Below, piece by piece: positions 15,936-24,584 of a stretch of 64,000 nucleotides of DNA. A model generated the notes under the pieces. It saw only the letters and a list, made by a program, of their open reading frames with translations. It ran no database searches and was not told where the DNA came from. Source of the DNA: Phaeodactylibacter sp. (GTDB taxonomy: Bacteria; Bacteroidota; Bacteroidia; Chitinophagales; Saprospiraceae); contig JAGFJE010000433.1 in NCBI GenBank assembly GCA_024103175.1, forward strand, positions 1 to 64,000, given 5' to 3'. Each line of letters begins with the position of its first letter. Positions within the stretch are counted from its first letter, which is position 1. A program made the translations under genes and the position numbers.

Positions 15936-18618
15936 GATCGCCGGGGGAGTTTTTCAAGATCTTGAAAAACTAAATTCACCAGAGTTAGAAAAACATACTA
16001 AAAAGCTATTTGATTTACATGCCAGAATAGAGGATTCCAAAAATACAATTAGCCAGGAACTCCTTGATTTTTGTCACAGCCTAAGCGAAAGAAAAGTACA
16101 AAATATCATTCAGAATTATCGAAGAGACCTGTACAATGGCCGCCTCAAAAGAAATGAACCGCAAGAGGCGGTATTCGATCTATTACCTGCCTCTATTGTA
16201 GAAAAGGCCATTCAGCATCAAAAGCTGCAAGACGAATATCAATCCTTACTAAAAAGTGGGGAAGAATTATTTGAAAATGAAGCTGCGAACAAAAGAGAGT
16301 CTTTAATGGCCCTGGCCCAAAAGGAGCACCTGAATAAAGGATTGACTTTATCAAGCCATACGCTTTATGAAAGGATCAAACACTTTACAAGAGGTAAAAA
16401 CCTGAAAAACAAAAAAGCAAGGCAAACCGAAATCGGGTTGCTCAAGTATTTATCACGCATATATGCCAAGACTTCGCCTTTCAGTACATTTACCAGCATC
16501 TGCTTGGCAGAAGTTGACCCGGCGACGAAAGGTATTGCATTAAAAGAAAAGGAGGCGCTCGAGAACAGGAATGTTGTGAGATTGAATAATTTTATTTTCC
16601 GGTCCATAAAAACAGCACTTTTTAATTGTCGGCTTTCTTTCTATCATTTCCCGGTAAGCCTCAACCCCTCGATTTTCAGAGAATCATCTCAGTTTCGATA
16701 TCTCATCAATTTTAATAATATAGAATCCATAAAAAGGATCGAGAGTAACCAGGTGTTGGAAGAAATATTTTCTTTACTCAAGAATACTGATGCGCCGCCG
16801 TCTTTCGGAAACCTGGCTCAAGCCTTGATAAAAATTGTAGCTGCATCTGATGCTGAGGTCGAACAGTATCTACTGACCCTTATAAATAACGGCTTCCTGG
16901 AATTCAATCTTCCCGTTTCAGGTATTGACCCCAATTGGGATCAAGCCTTAGCCCATTTTTTAAAATGCCTGAACCTTGACGACAATCCGATAATTGAAAG
17001 GACTATTTCTATATTAACTTCTCTGAGGCACCAGTGCGATGAATTAGGCAGATATGACGCTGCTCAAAGAAAAAAATCCATTCAGCAAGCCTATACAGAG
17101 CTTGTCGAATACTTCATACACATAGAAAAAGAATACATATTTAAAGAGCGGCCTGTGCCTAATCACGAAAATAACCAATCTGCATATTTCAGATTGAAGC
17201 CTGAGAATGTTTTTTACGAAGATACTGCTACTGGCCTGAATGTTACAATCGGAAATAAAGAACTGGATGATTTATTAGAAAGAGTAGACAAACTGATAGT
17301 AGGGCTCAATTATTTTGAGCCGATCTCAGCACAAAGAAAAGGCCTCAGCCAGTTTTTTAATCGGAAATACGGGCCGGAGAATGAGATTCCATTGCTAACT
17401 TTTTACGAAGATTATTTTCGGTTTATACATGAGGCAAACAAGAAAAAAAAAGAAGAGAACAAAAATTGGCCTGTTATTTATTTTCCCACTAATAACCATT
17501 TTGAACAGCAAAAATGGAAGGATCACTTCGCAAAGCGCATATTTGAAAAGCTTCCTGAACAACATACAGAAACAATCCATATCGAAGAAGAGGATCTTTC
17601 GAAGGTGAATGAAATCGTTGGAACCATTGATACAGAAATACAATCTTCTTATTCTTTATTTTCGCAATTATTCAGGGGAAAGGACGGAGGGCTGATGGCC
17701 ACGGTGAACATTCTCACAATAGGATATGGAAAGATGTTCAGCAGGTTTTTACACATTTTTGAAAAGCCTCTCATTGATCAAGTGAGGAAGTGGAATGATC
17801 ATGGCGCCGACGAATATTTAATGGTTGAAGAACATGACGCTTCCTATTTTAATGCAAATTTACATCCTCCCATGTTAGACTACGAAATCCTGATACCCGG
17901 GGGGCATTCTCAATTGCCAAAAAACAAGCAGCTTTTGGTATCTGACCTGACAATAAAATATTCGAAAAAGGAAAATGAGTTAAAACTATACAGCCCGGAA
18001 CTAAAACGAAGCTTATCTGTCCATGACATGGGGTTCCAAAGCCTTAATGGCAGATCCAAATTATTTGATTTATTGAATAAGTTCACTCAATGCCGGCTGG
18101 TTATGAGAATGTTAATTCATTCCGCCTTGAGGAAACATTCCAACGATTCCGCACAGGAAGGCAAGGCTTTCAACTCCAAAATTGATTTTAGGCCCCGAGT
18201 TGTCTTCGAAGACAAGATTATTCTGCAAAGAAAATACTGGATTGTCGATAAGGATGAAATCCCTCAAAAAAGTACAGAAGAATCAGATTGGCATTATTTT
18301 GTCAAATTAGATCATTGGAGGCGGTCACATGGTATGCCAACGGAGATTTTCATCGTAATCAATCCTCATTTGAAAGGGAACCTGCAAAGTAGAATAAAAA
18401 AAGAAATAAACAGCGATGATACCAAACCACAATATATCAATTTTTCCAATTTGTTCCTTGTAAAACTTTTCGAAAAAAGTTCTAAAAGAGTAATGAAAAA
18501 AATGTCAATAGTAGAAATGCTTCCCAACTCCCGGCAACTGCTTAAAACCAATAAGGGTGAAAAATACGTTTCTGAGTTTGTAATTCAATGGCACCTGACC
18601 AACAGCGATTCAAAATGA
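15892..18618 (+). CDS. Lantibiotic dehydratase, LanB N-terminal (glutamylation) domain protein
   Basis: A 908-residue protein matching the N-terminal part of class I lanthipeptide dehydratases. Known LanB enzymes use glutamyl-tRNA to glutamylate Ser and Thr of the precursor and then eliminate glutamate. Here only the glutamylation part is present. Visible family marks are RIYAKTSPFSTFTSI at about residues 189-202 (equivalent of the usual R-x-SPRxTPFG segment) and the ending EMLPNSRQLL...YVSEFVIQWHL close to the C-terminus. The elimination domain is a separate gene directly downstream, an arrangement known from Bacteroidota such as the pinensin producer. Its start lies inside the HlyD gene and its stop overlaps the next start, so all are co-translated. 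The DNA is visibly AT-richer than the flanking chromosome. Confidence 0.88.
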   Translation: MKKNARVIFPKVLTRIAGGVFQDLEKLNSPELEKHTKKLFDLHARIEDSKNTISQELLDFCHSLSERKVQNIIQNYRRDLYNGRLKRNEPQEAVFDLLPASIVEKAIQHQKLQDEYQSLLKSGEELFENEAANKRESLMALAQKEHLNKGLTLSSHTLYERIKHFTRGKNLKNKKARQTEIGLLKYLSRIYAKTSPFSTFTSICLAEVDPATKGIALKEKEALENRNVVRLNNFIFRSIKTALFNCRLSFYHFPVSLNPSIFRESSQFRYLINFNNIESIKRIESNQVLEEIFSLLKNTDAPPSFGNLAQALIKIVAASDAEVEQYLLTLINNGFLEFNLPVSGIDPNWDQALAHFLKCLNLDDNPIIERTISILTSLRHQCDELGRYDAAQRKKSIQQAYTELVEYFIHIEKEYIFKERPVPNHENNQSAYFRLKPENVFYEDTATGLNVTIGNKELDDLLERVDKLIVGLNYFEPISAQRKGLSQFFNRKYGPENEIPLLTFYEDYFRFIHEANKKKKEENKNWPVIYFPTNNHFEQQKWKDHFAKRIFEKLPEQHTETIHIEEEDLSKVNEIVGTIDTEIQSSYSLFSQLFRGKDGGLMATVNILTIGYGKMFSRFLHIFEKPLIDQVRKWNDHGADEYLMVEEHDASYFNANLHPPMLDYEILIPGGHSQLPKNKQLLVSDLTIKYSKKENELKLYSPELKRSLSVHDMGFQSLNGRSKLFDLLNKFTQCRLVMRMLIHSALRKHSNDSAQEGKAFNSKIDFRPRVVFEDKIILQRKYWIVDKDEIPQKSTEESDWHYFVKLDHWRRSHGMPTEIFIVINPHLKGNLQSRIKKEINSDDTKPQYINFSNLFLVKLFEKSSKRVMKKMSIVEMLPNSRQLLKTNKGEKYVSEFVIQWHLTNSDSK

Positions 18619-19559
18619 AGGAATGGTTGTCTGTCCATCTTTTTTTCGCGGGTTCCCTCTCGGCATTCATTGTCGAAGCCATCGTGCCTTTCTTGCAGTA
18701 TGCGAAGCGGGATGGCTTTATTGACCGTTACTTTTTCATCCGGTATGGGGAAGGCGGGCAACACATCAGGCTTCGGTTTTATACAGAAAAGCAAAAACAT
18801 GAAGAACTGAAAGCGCTTGTTTCCTCAATGTTTTCGGATTATTTCCAACACAACCCTTCAAAGAGAAAATATCATACGGATAGAGGCCTTTACCCGAACA
18901 ATTCTGTACAATATATTGACTATGAACCCGAAACAGACAGGTACGGAGGGGTGCAAGCACTAATGATTGCAGAAAACCAGTTTATGGTTTCCTCTGAAAC
19001 TATCATTGAGGAATTGTTGAAACACCGCGAGAAATGGACTTATGACCTGGCCATTGGAACAGGGTTCAAACTTCACGTCGGTTTCGCAAAAGCAGCAGGG
19101 ATACCCGCTTTGTGCGCTTCATTTTTTTTTCAATGCCTGGCCAATTCATGGATATCCAAAGCTTCAAAAGTATTTCAAAACAAGTCAAAAAATCAATTTG
19201 CTGAAACAAGAACAATATTTGAAAATCTCTTCCAACAAGGCAAGTCGCGTTATCTTGAGTATACCAAAGCAATATTCGAGGCCGGGCGAACAGAATGGAT
19301 TGAAGACCCAATTCTCAAGAAATGGATTGAATCAAATGAAAGGATATGTCGTTCATTCCAGTGCCTGCAAGCTGAAGGGAATATTAACTACCCACCTTGC
19401 TCCGAAGCGATCAAAAAAAATACTTGTTTTCACCCGATTTGGCCTATTTATTTCAGCCTTCTCCATATGACTAATAACAGGCTGGGGGTAGGCAATCGCG
19501 ATGAAGCATTTCTTTTTTACCTGCTCTATAGATCGTTCGGGTGGATCTCCAAAAATTGA
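18615..19559 (+). CDS. LanB elimination-domain protein (SpaB_C / thiopeptide-type)
   Basis: A 314-residue protein of the SpaB C-terminal or thiopeptide-type bacteriocin biosynthesis family, the second half of a split LanB that would eliminate glutamate from glutamylated Ser/Thr to give dehydro-residues. The family start WLSVHLFF, the basic strand FFIRYGEGGQHIRLRF (residues about 40-55, likely glutamate-binding arginines), and PETDRYGGVQALMIAENQF (about 118-136) are all present, with late helical segments ending in GNRDEAFLFYLLYRSF. A frame nine codons longer begins at 18588, but the ATG at 18615 makes an ATGA overlap with the LanB stop and directly precedes the family start. The metallophosphoesterase gene follows after three bases. 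Confidence 0.87.
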   Translation: MKEWLSVHLFFAGSLSAFIVEAIVPFLQYAKRDGFIDRYFFIRYGEGGQHIRLRFYTEKQKHEELKALVSSMFSDYFQHNPSKRKYHTDRGLYPNNSVQYIDYEPETDRYGGVQALMIAENQFMVSSETIIEELLKHREKWTYDLAIGTGFKLHVGFAKAAGIPALCASFFFQCLANSWISKASKVFQNKSKNQFAETRTIFENLFQQGKSRYLEYTKAIFEAGRTEWIEDPILKKWIESNERICRSFQCLQAEGNINYPPCSEAIKKNTCFHPIWPIYFSLLHMTNNRLGVGNRDEAFLFYLLYRSFGWISKN

Positions 19560-19562
19560 CCC

Positions 19563-20327
19563 ATGAAAGCCGCTGTATTTTCAGATATACACGAAGATGT
19601 GGCCGCATTAGAAAAAGCGATCGCTAAGACAGAAACCCTGGGATGCCAGGAAATAATCTGTTTAGGCGATATTGTAGGGTTTAGCGTACCTTTTTATGAC
19701 CATTTAACTTCCAGGAATGCCTCAAAGTGCATCGAGCTAATAAAAGATACTTGTTCTGTCATAGTGCTTGGCAACCACGACTTATTTGCGATCAAACAGC
19801 TTCCTTTTCCATTACACCCCTTACTAAATTTGCCTGCCGACTGGTACACAATGGATTATCCGGAGAGAAAAAAAATTGCCAACGGCAATTTTTGGCTTTA
19901 TGAGAATGAACTAGACACGTTGATTTCAAAAGAAGACAAAGAGTTCCTGTCAAGCCTTTCCGAGTTTGTTGCCAAAAGTTATGGCAAGGGCATTAACGTA
20001 CTATTTTCCCATTTTCTATTTCCTGACCTCACAGGTTCGGGGAAATGGTCTTTGCGTATTAGAGAACTCTTGCCTGATCACATTGCTTTTTGCCGGGAGA
20101 AAAAGTGCAAGGTCAGCTTTGTTGGGCACGGGCATCCGGTCAAACCCCTTATCATCTCAGAGAATAACGAATTATTTCCCCTTGATTTTGAAGGTTCGAT
20201 AGTACTGGATCCGAGTATTGGAATAAATATAGTAATGGTACCCGCCATAGGCAATAGAAAGGGCAAGAAGGGGTTCACTGTTTTTGATAGTGATAAATTG
20301 GAACTGTCAGCCATTCCGATCGGATAA
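19563..20327 (+). CDS. Calcineurin-like metallophosphoesterase in the lanthipeptide operon
   Basis: A 254-residue protein with the full metal-binding set of the metallophosphoesterase superfamily: D8 and H10 in SDIHED, D36 in LGDIVG, N71-H72-D73 in LGNHDLF, an isolated His in LFSHF, and the closing GHGHPV. It is predicted to be a cytoplasmic phosphomonoesterase or phosphodiesterase holding two metal ions. The substrate cannot be told. It is translated directly after the LanB elimination gene (3-base gap) as the fourth gene of the operon, which ties it to the pathway. Because an RNA ligase and a nucleotidyltransferase lie in the same island, an RNA-end phosphatase or cyclic phosphodiesterase role is an attractive guess, but a general nucleotide phosphatase is equally possible. 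Confidence 0.85.
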   Translation: MKAAVFSDIHEDVAALEKAIAKTETLGCQEIICLGDIVGFSVPFYDHLTSRNASKCIELIKDTCSVIVLGNHDLFAIKQLPFPLHPLLNLPADWYTMDYPERKKIANGNFWLYENELDTLISKEDKEFLSSLSEFVAKSYGKGINVLFSHFLFPDLTGSGKWSLRIRELLPDHIAFCREKKCKVSFVGHGHPVKPLIISENNELFPLDFEGSIVLDPSIGINIVMVPAIGNRKGKKGFTVFDSDKLELSAIPIG

Positions 20328-20337
20328 AAAAACAAAA

Positions 20338-22194
20338 TTAGTGCTTTCCTTTAGAAATAGTGGCTGGATGCTTTTGGCTGTTTTTTGCAATTTCTATTGC
20401 TTTTAAAAGGAATTCATCCTTTTTCTCTTTTACTCCTTCAATTGTTTTATTAACGTATACATCAGGCAATATTCCGATGCCATGCAATTTGGAACCATCG
20501 TGCTTAACCACCTTTAAGCCAGTCCATTGAACATAGTAATTGCCAGGTAATTTAAATGGATGGATATTCCCATTTGTCCCCGCACTAGGTTGGCCCACAA
20601 TAGTGCCTAAATGATAATGTTTTATAAAACTCATAAAACTCTCTGCATAGCTAATCGCCCGTGCATCCAGGATAAACACTAAATTGGCATTAATTTTTGG
20701 AGTCCGGGGCCTAAGGTACCATCCCTTGCCCAAATAGGTGACATTTTCCTGATCCGGATATCGGATCTGGGGATATTTCATCCAATACCGGCTGGTATCT
20801 ACTTCGGACATAAAATTGCCTAATAAAGTGTGAGGCACATTTCTTGGATACCCTCTCATGTCAAAAATGATGGACGTATAATTATTAAGCTCGGGGATCA
20901 GGCCCTCGATATCTTTTCCAATTTCGTCCAGATTGATATATAGAATGGAGCTGTCAATTTCCATTTTAGCCGGATGGCCCTCTCTTGACAATAAGGAATA
21001 ACCGGATTTCACTGGAAGGCTTCTAATAAGGGTTTCCCGATGTACACCTGTCTCATTTCGATAAGAAATTTCCACTTTTTCTCCTTCAGGCCCCAACAGG
21101 GCATCCAAAGCCGTATGGTGGTCATTGTACCCAGGAGTTGGGTTTGGAACCAATTGCCTTAGGCTGTCGATGACCTGTCTGGCAGGTTGGCCATTAATAG
21201 CCACAACTATATCTCCCGGGCGAATCGAAATATTATTCTCAAATATACCAGAGACTACAAGTTCACCTTCTATCCATTCCCATCTAATTGGCAGGTAATA
21301 CTGTGCCGTGACATCGCCTTTCAAAATAGCCATGCCGTGTCCATCATCAGATGCGGCCAACAGTTTTTTCAGGGTGGCCAGGTGGTCATACACCGTTTGG
21401 TCCGAATACGAAGCTTTAAGCGCCATACGTAAAGCCTGCTCCCACTCTTTTTCCCTTCCTTCCAAATAGGGATAAAAATGCTGGAATACATTCCAGCAAT
21501 TAATGACATTACCCAGGCGGGTGAACAACTGAGCGCCTGAAAGCGCGTCCTTATCCGTTCCACTTTCAAAAGCTTTCCAATCCTCGAACATTGCTTGGCT
21601 GGCCTTGGGGTATGTATGTTCCGAATCGCCATAAAGCGCTAGTGGAGATTGACAAACCAATCCGCTGCCAATATCTCTTTCAAAGGATTCTCCTATTTGG
21701 GGGTGTCCAACGTAGAGGATTATCTCTTTACGGTTGGTCCTTATGCTTTTGAACCTGCTTTTACCTCTTGTAAAATGGTTGCCAAACCCAACGCCTAAAT
21801 GTTGCCAGGTTACTGTTTTATAATTTTCCTTTGAAGGAGGAGTAATGTCTTCAATGTTGAACGGAATGGGTTCATGCGCTGGAAAAATCTTCAGGGTAGG
21901 CGCAACAAATGAAAACGTTTCTTCAAGGATCTGTTTGAGTTCCTGAGTATCTCTGGCTTTTACCACATTCATAGCTCCGTAGATAGCGAACAGGTCCCAA
22001 TCTAGCTCGAAGGCTTCATCACTGGGGTGGAAATACTTTACATAACCGTATACCTTAGCAAAAGAATAAAGGTTTTCAACAGAACGGCCAGGCGCCATTG
22101 AACTCGTCGCACTCTGCGTTTGCGCATAGGCCGAATGCAAGAAAACACTTCCACAAAATAACAAAGTCAGCATTTGATCTTTGTACCCTCTCAT
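20338..22194 (-). CDS. Secreted S41-family (tail-specific-type) serine protease with PDZ domain
   Basis: A 618-residue exported protein. A signal peptide lies at residues 1-24 (cut near AYAQ). A helical N-terminal region (about 35-270) precedes a PDZ-like segment (NNISIRPGDIVVAINGQPARQVIDS, about 315-340) and the S41 catalytic core (about 410-600). The core keeps IIFDMRGYPRN, FILDARAISYAESFMSF with the predicted nucleophilic Ser in SYAES, and GQPSAGTNGN. S41 proteases cut peptides near their C-termini in the periplasm. It lies convergent to the metallophosphoesterase gene (10-base gap) and divergent from the C39 exporter, inside the lanthipeptide island, so leader trimming or degradation of the product (immunity) are both thinkable. 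That role is inferred from position only. Confidence 0.83.
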   Translation of the reverse strand: MRGYKDQMLTLLFCGSVFLHSAYAQTQSATSSMAPGRSVENLYSFAKVYGYVKYFHPSDEAFELDWDLFAIYGAMNVVKARDTQELKQILEETFSFVAPTLKIFPAHEPIPFNIEDITPPSKENYKTVTWQHLGVGFGNHFTRGKSRFKSIRTNRKEIILYVGHPQIGESFERDIGSGLVCQSPLALYGDSEHTYPKASQAMFEDWKAFESGTDKDALSGAQLFTRLGNVINCWNVFQHFYPYLEGREKEWEQALRMALKASYSDQTVYDHLATLKKLLAASDDGHGMAILKGDVTAQYYLPIRWEWIEGELVVSGIFENNISIRPGDIVVAINGQPARQVIDSLRQLVPNPTPGYNDHHTALDALLGPEGEKVEISYRNETGVHRETLIRSLPVKSGYSLLSREGHPAKMEIDSSILYINLDEIGKDIEGLIPELNNYTSIIFDMRGYPRNVPHTLLGNFMSEVDTSRYWMKYPQIRYPDQENVTYLGKGWYLRPRTPKINANLVFILDARAISYAESFMSFIKHYHLGTIVGQPSAGTNGNIHPFKLPGNYYVQWTGLKVVKHDGSKLHGIGILPDVYVNKTIEGVKEKKDEFLLKAIEIAKNSQKHPATISKGKH

Positions 22195-22307
22195 TAATAT
22201 ACCTGAATTTGAGAATTGAGCCCGTCAGCCGACACTTATTTCTGCTATTATGCATTGAATAAGCGTGCCTATAGTGAACCGGCCTGCACAAATTACAAAA
22301 TAACACA

Positions 22308-22337
22308 TTGAAATACTAGAATTTTATACTAACTTTC
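22308..22337 (+). promoter_or_regulatory. Possible promoter of the C39 exporter gene
   Basis: TTG at 22308-22310 and TAACTTTC at 22330-22337, 19 bases apart, are close to the Bacteroidota TTTG / TAnnTTTG pattern, about 38 bases before the ATG. Confidence 0.35.
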
Positions 22338-22375
22338 TCTCCTGTCCAAACCACTAACGCTTTACTTACTTAAGT

Positions 22376-24577
22376 ATGAAAAGCTTTCCCGTATATAGAC
22401 AATTAGATAGCATTGACTGTGGGCCTGTCTGCTTGAAGGCCATTGCCAAACACTACGGAAGGACCATTCCCCTCGAATTGATACGAGAAAAAAGTTATAT
22501 CACTAATCAAGGTACGTCTATCGCTAATTTGGGGGTTGCCGCCGAGGAACTTGGATTCAGGACCCTAAGCGCCAAGCTACCTTTTGAGAACTTAAAAGAA
22601 GACGCCCCTCTGCCTTTAATCGCATTCTGGCGATCTAGGCATTTTGTAGTGGTTTACAAGTTCCGCAAAGGTAAAGTATATGTTGTTGACCCTGCCATCG
22701 GGGCAATAAAGTATAGCGAAAAGGAATTTAAAAAAGCATGGCTGAATGAGAAGGTTGATGGAAAAAAAACGGGCGTTGCCTTAATGTTGGAACCGACCCC
22801 CAAATTCCATGAACCTTCCTATGTAAGTACCCGAAAAAACAGAAGGGAGAAAAGAAAACTTTCCTTTTTTGTAAAATATTTATGGCCCTACCGCAAATAT
22901 TTTCTCCAAATCATCATGGGGCTTCTGATTGGGAGCCTGATTCAACTCATCCTGCCTTTTCTTGCTCAAGCACTAGTGGATAAAGGGATCAACGGCCGCA
23001 ACCTCGGTTTTGTGAACCTCATATTGATAGCCCAGGTATTTTTGCACTTTAGTGGAGCAATTGCAGGCTTTGTAAGGTCTTGGATTTATCTACACCTAGG
23101 TGTTAGAATCAATATTGCCATCATTTCAGATTTCCTCATTAAAGTATTGAAACTTCCAGTCTGGTTTTTTTCATCCCGTTCAGTGGGCGACCTCATGCAA
23201 AGGATCGGAGACCATAAACGGATTGAAAGTTTTCTTACCGGATCGCTACTCAATATTATCTTTTCTGTTTTCAACTTTTTTGTATTCTCAGCCATATTAA
23301 TTTTTTATCACATAAAAATATTTTTAATATTTTTGGCTGGAAGTATATTGTATATCATATGGATATTGCTCTTTCTAAATATAAGAAAGACCATGGATTA
23401 CAAAATGTTTGATCAACAATCCGATAATAAAAACACGCTAATAGAGTTGTTCCAGGGAGTTCAGGAGATTAAGCTACAAAACTGCGAGCAGAAAAAAAGA
23501 TGGAAGTGGGAGCGAATTCAGGCCAGTTTATTCAAAACGAGAATGAAAATGACTATTTTCGGCCAGTACCAATCTGGAGGAGCAATGCTCATTAACCAGA
23601 TAAAAAGCGTCGTGATTTCCTACGTTGCAGCAAAAAGTGTGATTTCCGGAGAGATCACTTTTGGAATGATGCTGGCTATTCAGTATATCCTAGGCCAGGC
23701 CACCGCTCCGATCGGCAGTTTCGTTCAATTTATCACCAATGCACAAATGGCTAAGATCAGCCTTGAACGCCTGAATCAAATTCATCAAAAACGAAATGAA
23801 GAAGATGAAGACAAAAAATTTGTAACCATCTACCCTGAAGACAGGTCGATCAACCTCATCCACCTGGGCTATCAATATCACGGCCCCAAATCGCCATTTG
23901 CGATCCAGGACATTAATATTAAAATTCCGGAGGGAAAGATAACAGCAATTGTCGGAGCAAGCGGCAGTGGAAAAACAACTCTTATCAAGTTATTACTTAA
24001 ATTTTATTACCCTTCAAGTGGAAGCATAAAGTTAGGAGGGGTTAACTTAAAAAATATTAGTGCAAAATGGTGGCGTGATAAATGCGGGGCCGTTTTACAA
24101 GATGGTTATATTTTTACAGACAGTATCGCCAACAATATCGCGGTAAATGATGACATCATTGATAAGGAAAGGCTGATTTATGCCGCATATGTAGCCAACA
24201 TCCAGGAATTTATCGAGTCTTTGCCAATGGGTTATAATACCAAGATAGGAGCCAATGGGCAGGGGATCAGCCAAGGGCAGAAGCAGAGAATATTGATTGC
24301 CCGCGCGGTCTACAAAGACCCCGATTATCTGTTTTTCGACGAGGCGACCAATGCTTTGGATTCAAAGAACGAACACATCATCATGCAGAGGTTGCAAGAA
24401 TTTTACAAAGGAAGGACCGTAGTCGTTGTAGCTCACCGGATGAGCACTGTTAAATCCGCTGATCAAATAATCGTATTGGACAATTCCAGGTTGATCGAAA
24501 AAGGCACCCATGCTGAACTGGTAAAAAAACGAGGCATCTATTACAACCTGATAAGAAATCAATTAGAACTGCATTGA
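22376..24577 (+). CDS. C39-peptidase ABC exporter (PCAT) for double-glycine leader peptides
   Basis: A 733-residue peptidase-containing ABC transporter. The C39 cysteine protease domain (residues 1-135) has its catalytic Cys 15 in DCGPVC, His 89 in SRHFVVVY and Asp 105 in VVDPAIG. It cuts leaders after Gly-Gly. Six transmembrane helices lie at about 165-450. The nucleotide-binding domain (about 500-733) shows Walker A GASGSGKTT, signature GISQGQKQR, Walker B LFFDEATNALD and the His switch VVAHRMS. All three precursor genes of the island carry a GG site, so this exporter most likely cleaves and exports them with the HlyD adaptor. Its gene ends 7 bases before the convergent LanC gene. Class I lanthipeptides normally rely on LanP subtilases, so this pairing is notable. 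Confidence 0.92.
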   Translation: MKSFPVYRQLDSIDCGPVCLKAIAKHYGRTIPLELIREKSYITNQGTSIANLGVAAEELGFRTLSAKLPFENLKEDAPLPLIAFWRSRHFVVVYKFRKGKVYVVDPAIGAIKYSEKEFKKAWLNEKVDGKKTGVALMLEPTPKFHEPSYVSTRKNRREKRKLSFFVKYLWPYRKYFLQIIMGLLIGSLIQLILPFLAQALVDKGINGRNLGFVNLILIAQVFLHFSGAIAGFVRSWIYLHLGVRINIAIISDFLIKVLKLPVWFFSSRSVGDLMQRIGDHKRIESFLTGSLLNIIFSVFNFFVFSAILIFYHIKIFLIFLAGSILYIIWILLFLNIRKTMDYKMFDQQSDNKNTLIELFQGVQEIKLQNCEQKKRWKWERIQASLFKTRMKMTIFGQYQSGGAMLINQIKSVVISYVAAKSVISGEITFGMMLAIQYILGQATAPIGSFVQFITNAQMAKISLERLNQIHQKRNEEDEDKKFVTIYPEDRSINLIHLGYQYHGPKSPFAIQDINIKIPEGKITAIVGASGSGKTTLIKLLLKFYYPSSGSIKLGGVNLKNISAKWWRDKCGAVLQDGYIFTDSIANNIAVNDDIIDKERLIYAAYVANIQEFIESLPMGYNTKIGANGQGISQGQKQRILIARAVYKDPDYLFFDEATNALDSKNEHIIMQRLQEFYKGRTVVVVAHRMSTVKSADQIIVLDNSRLIEKGTHAELVKKRGIYYNLIRNQLELH

Positions 24578-24584
24578 CCTGATT

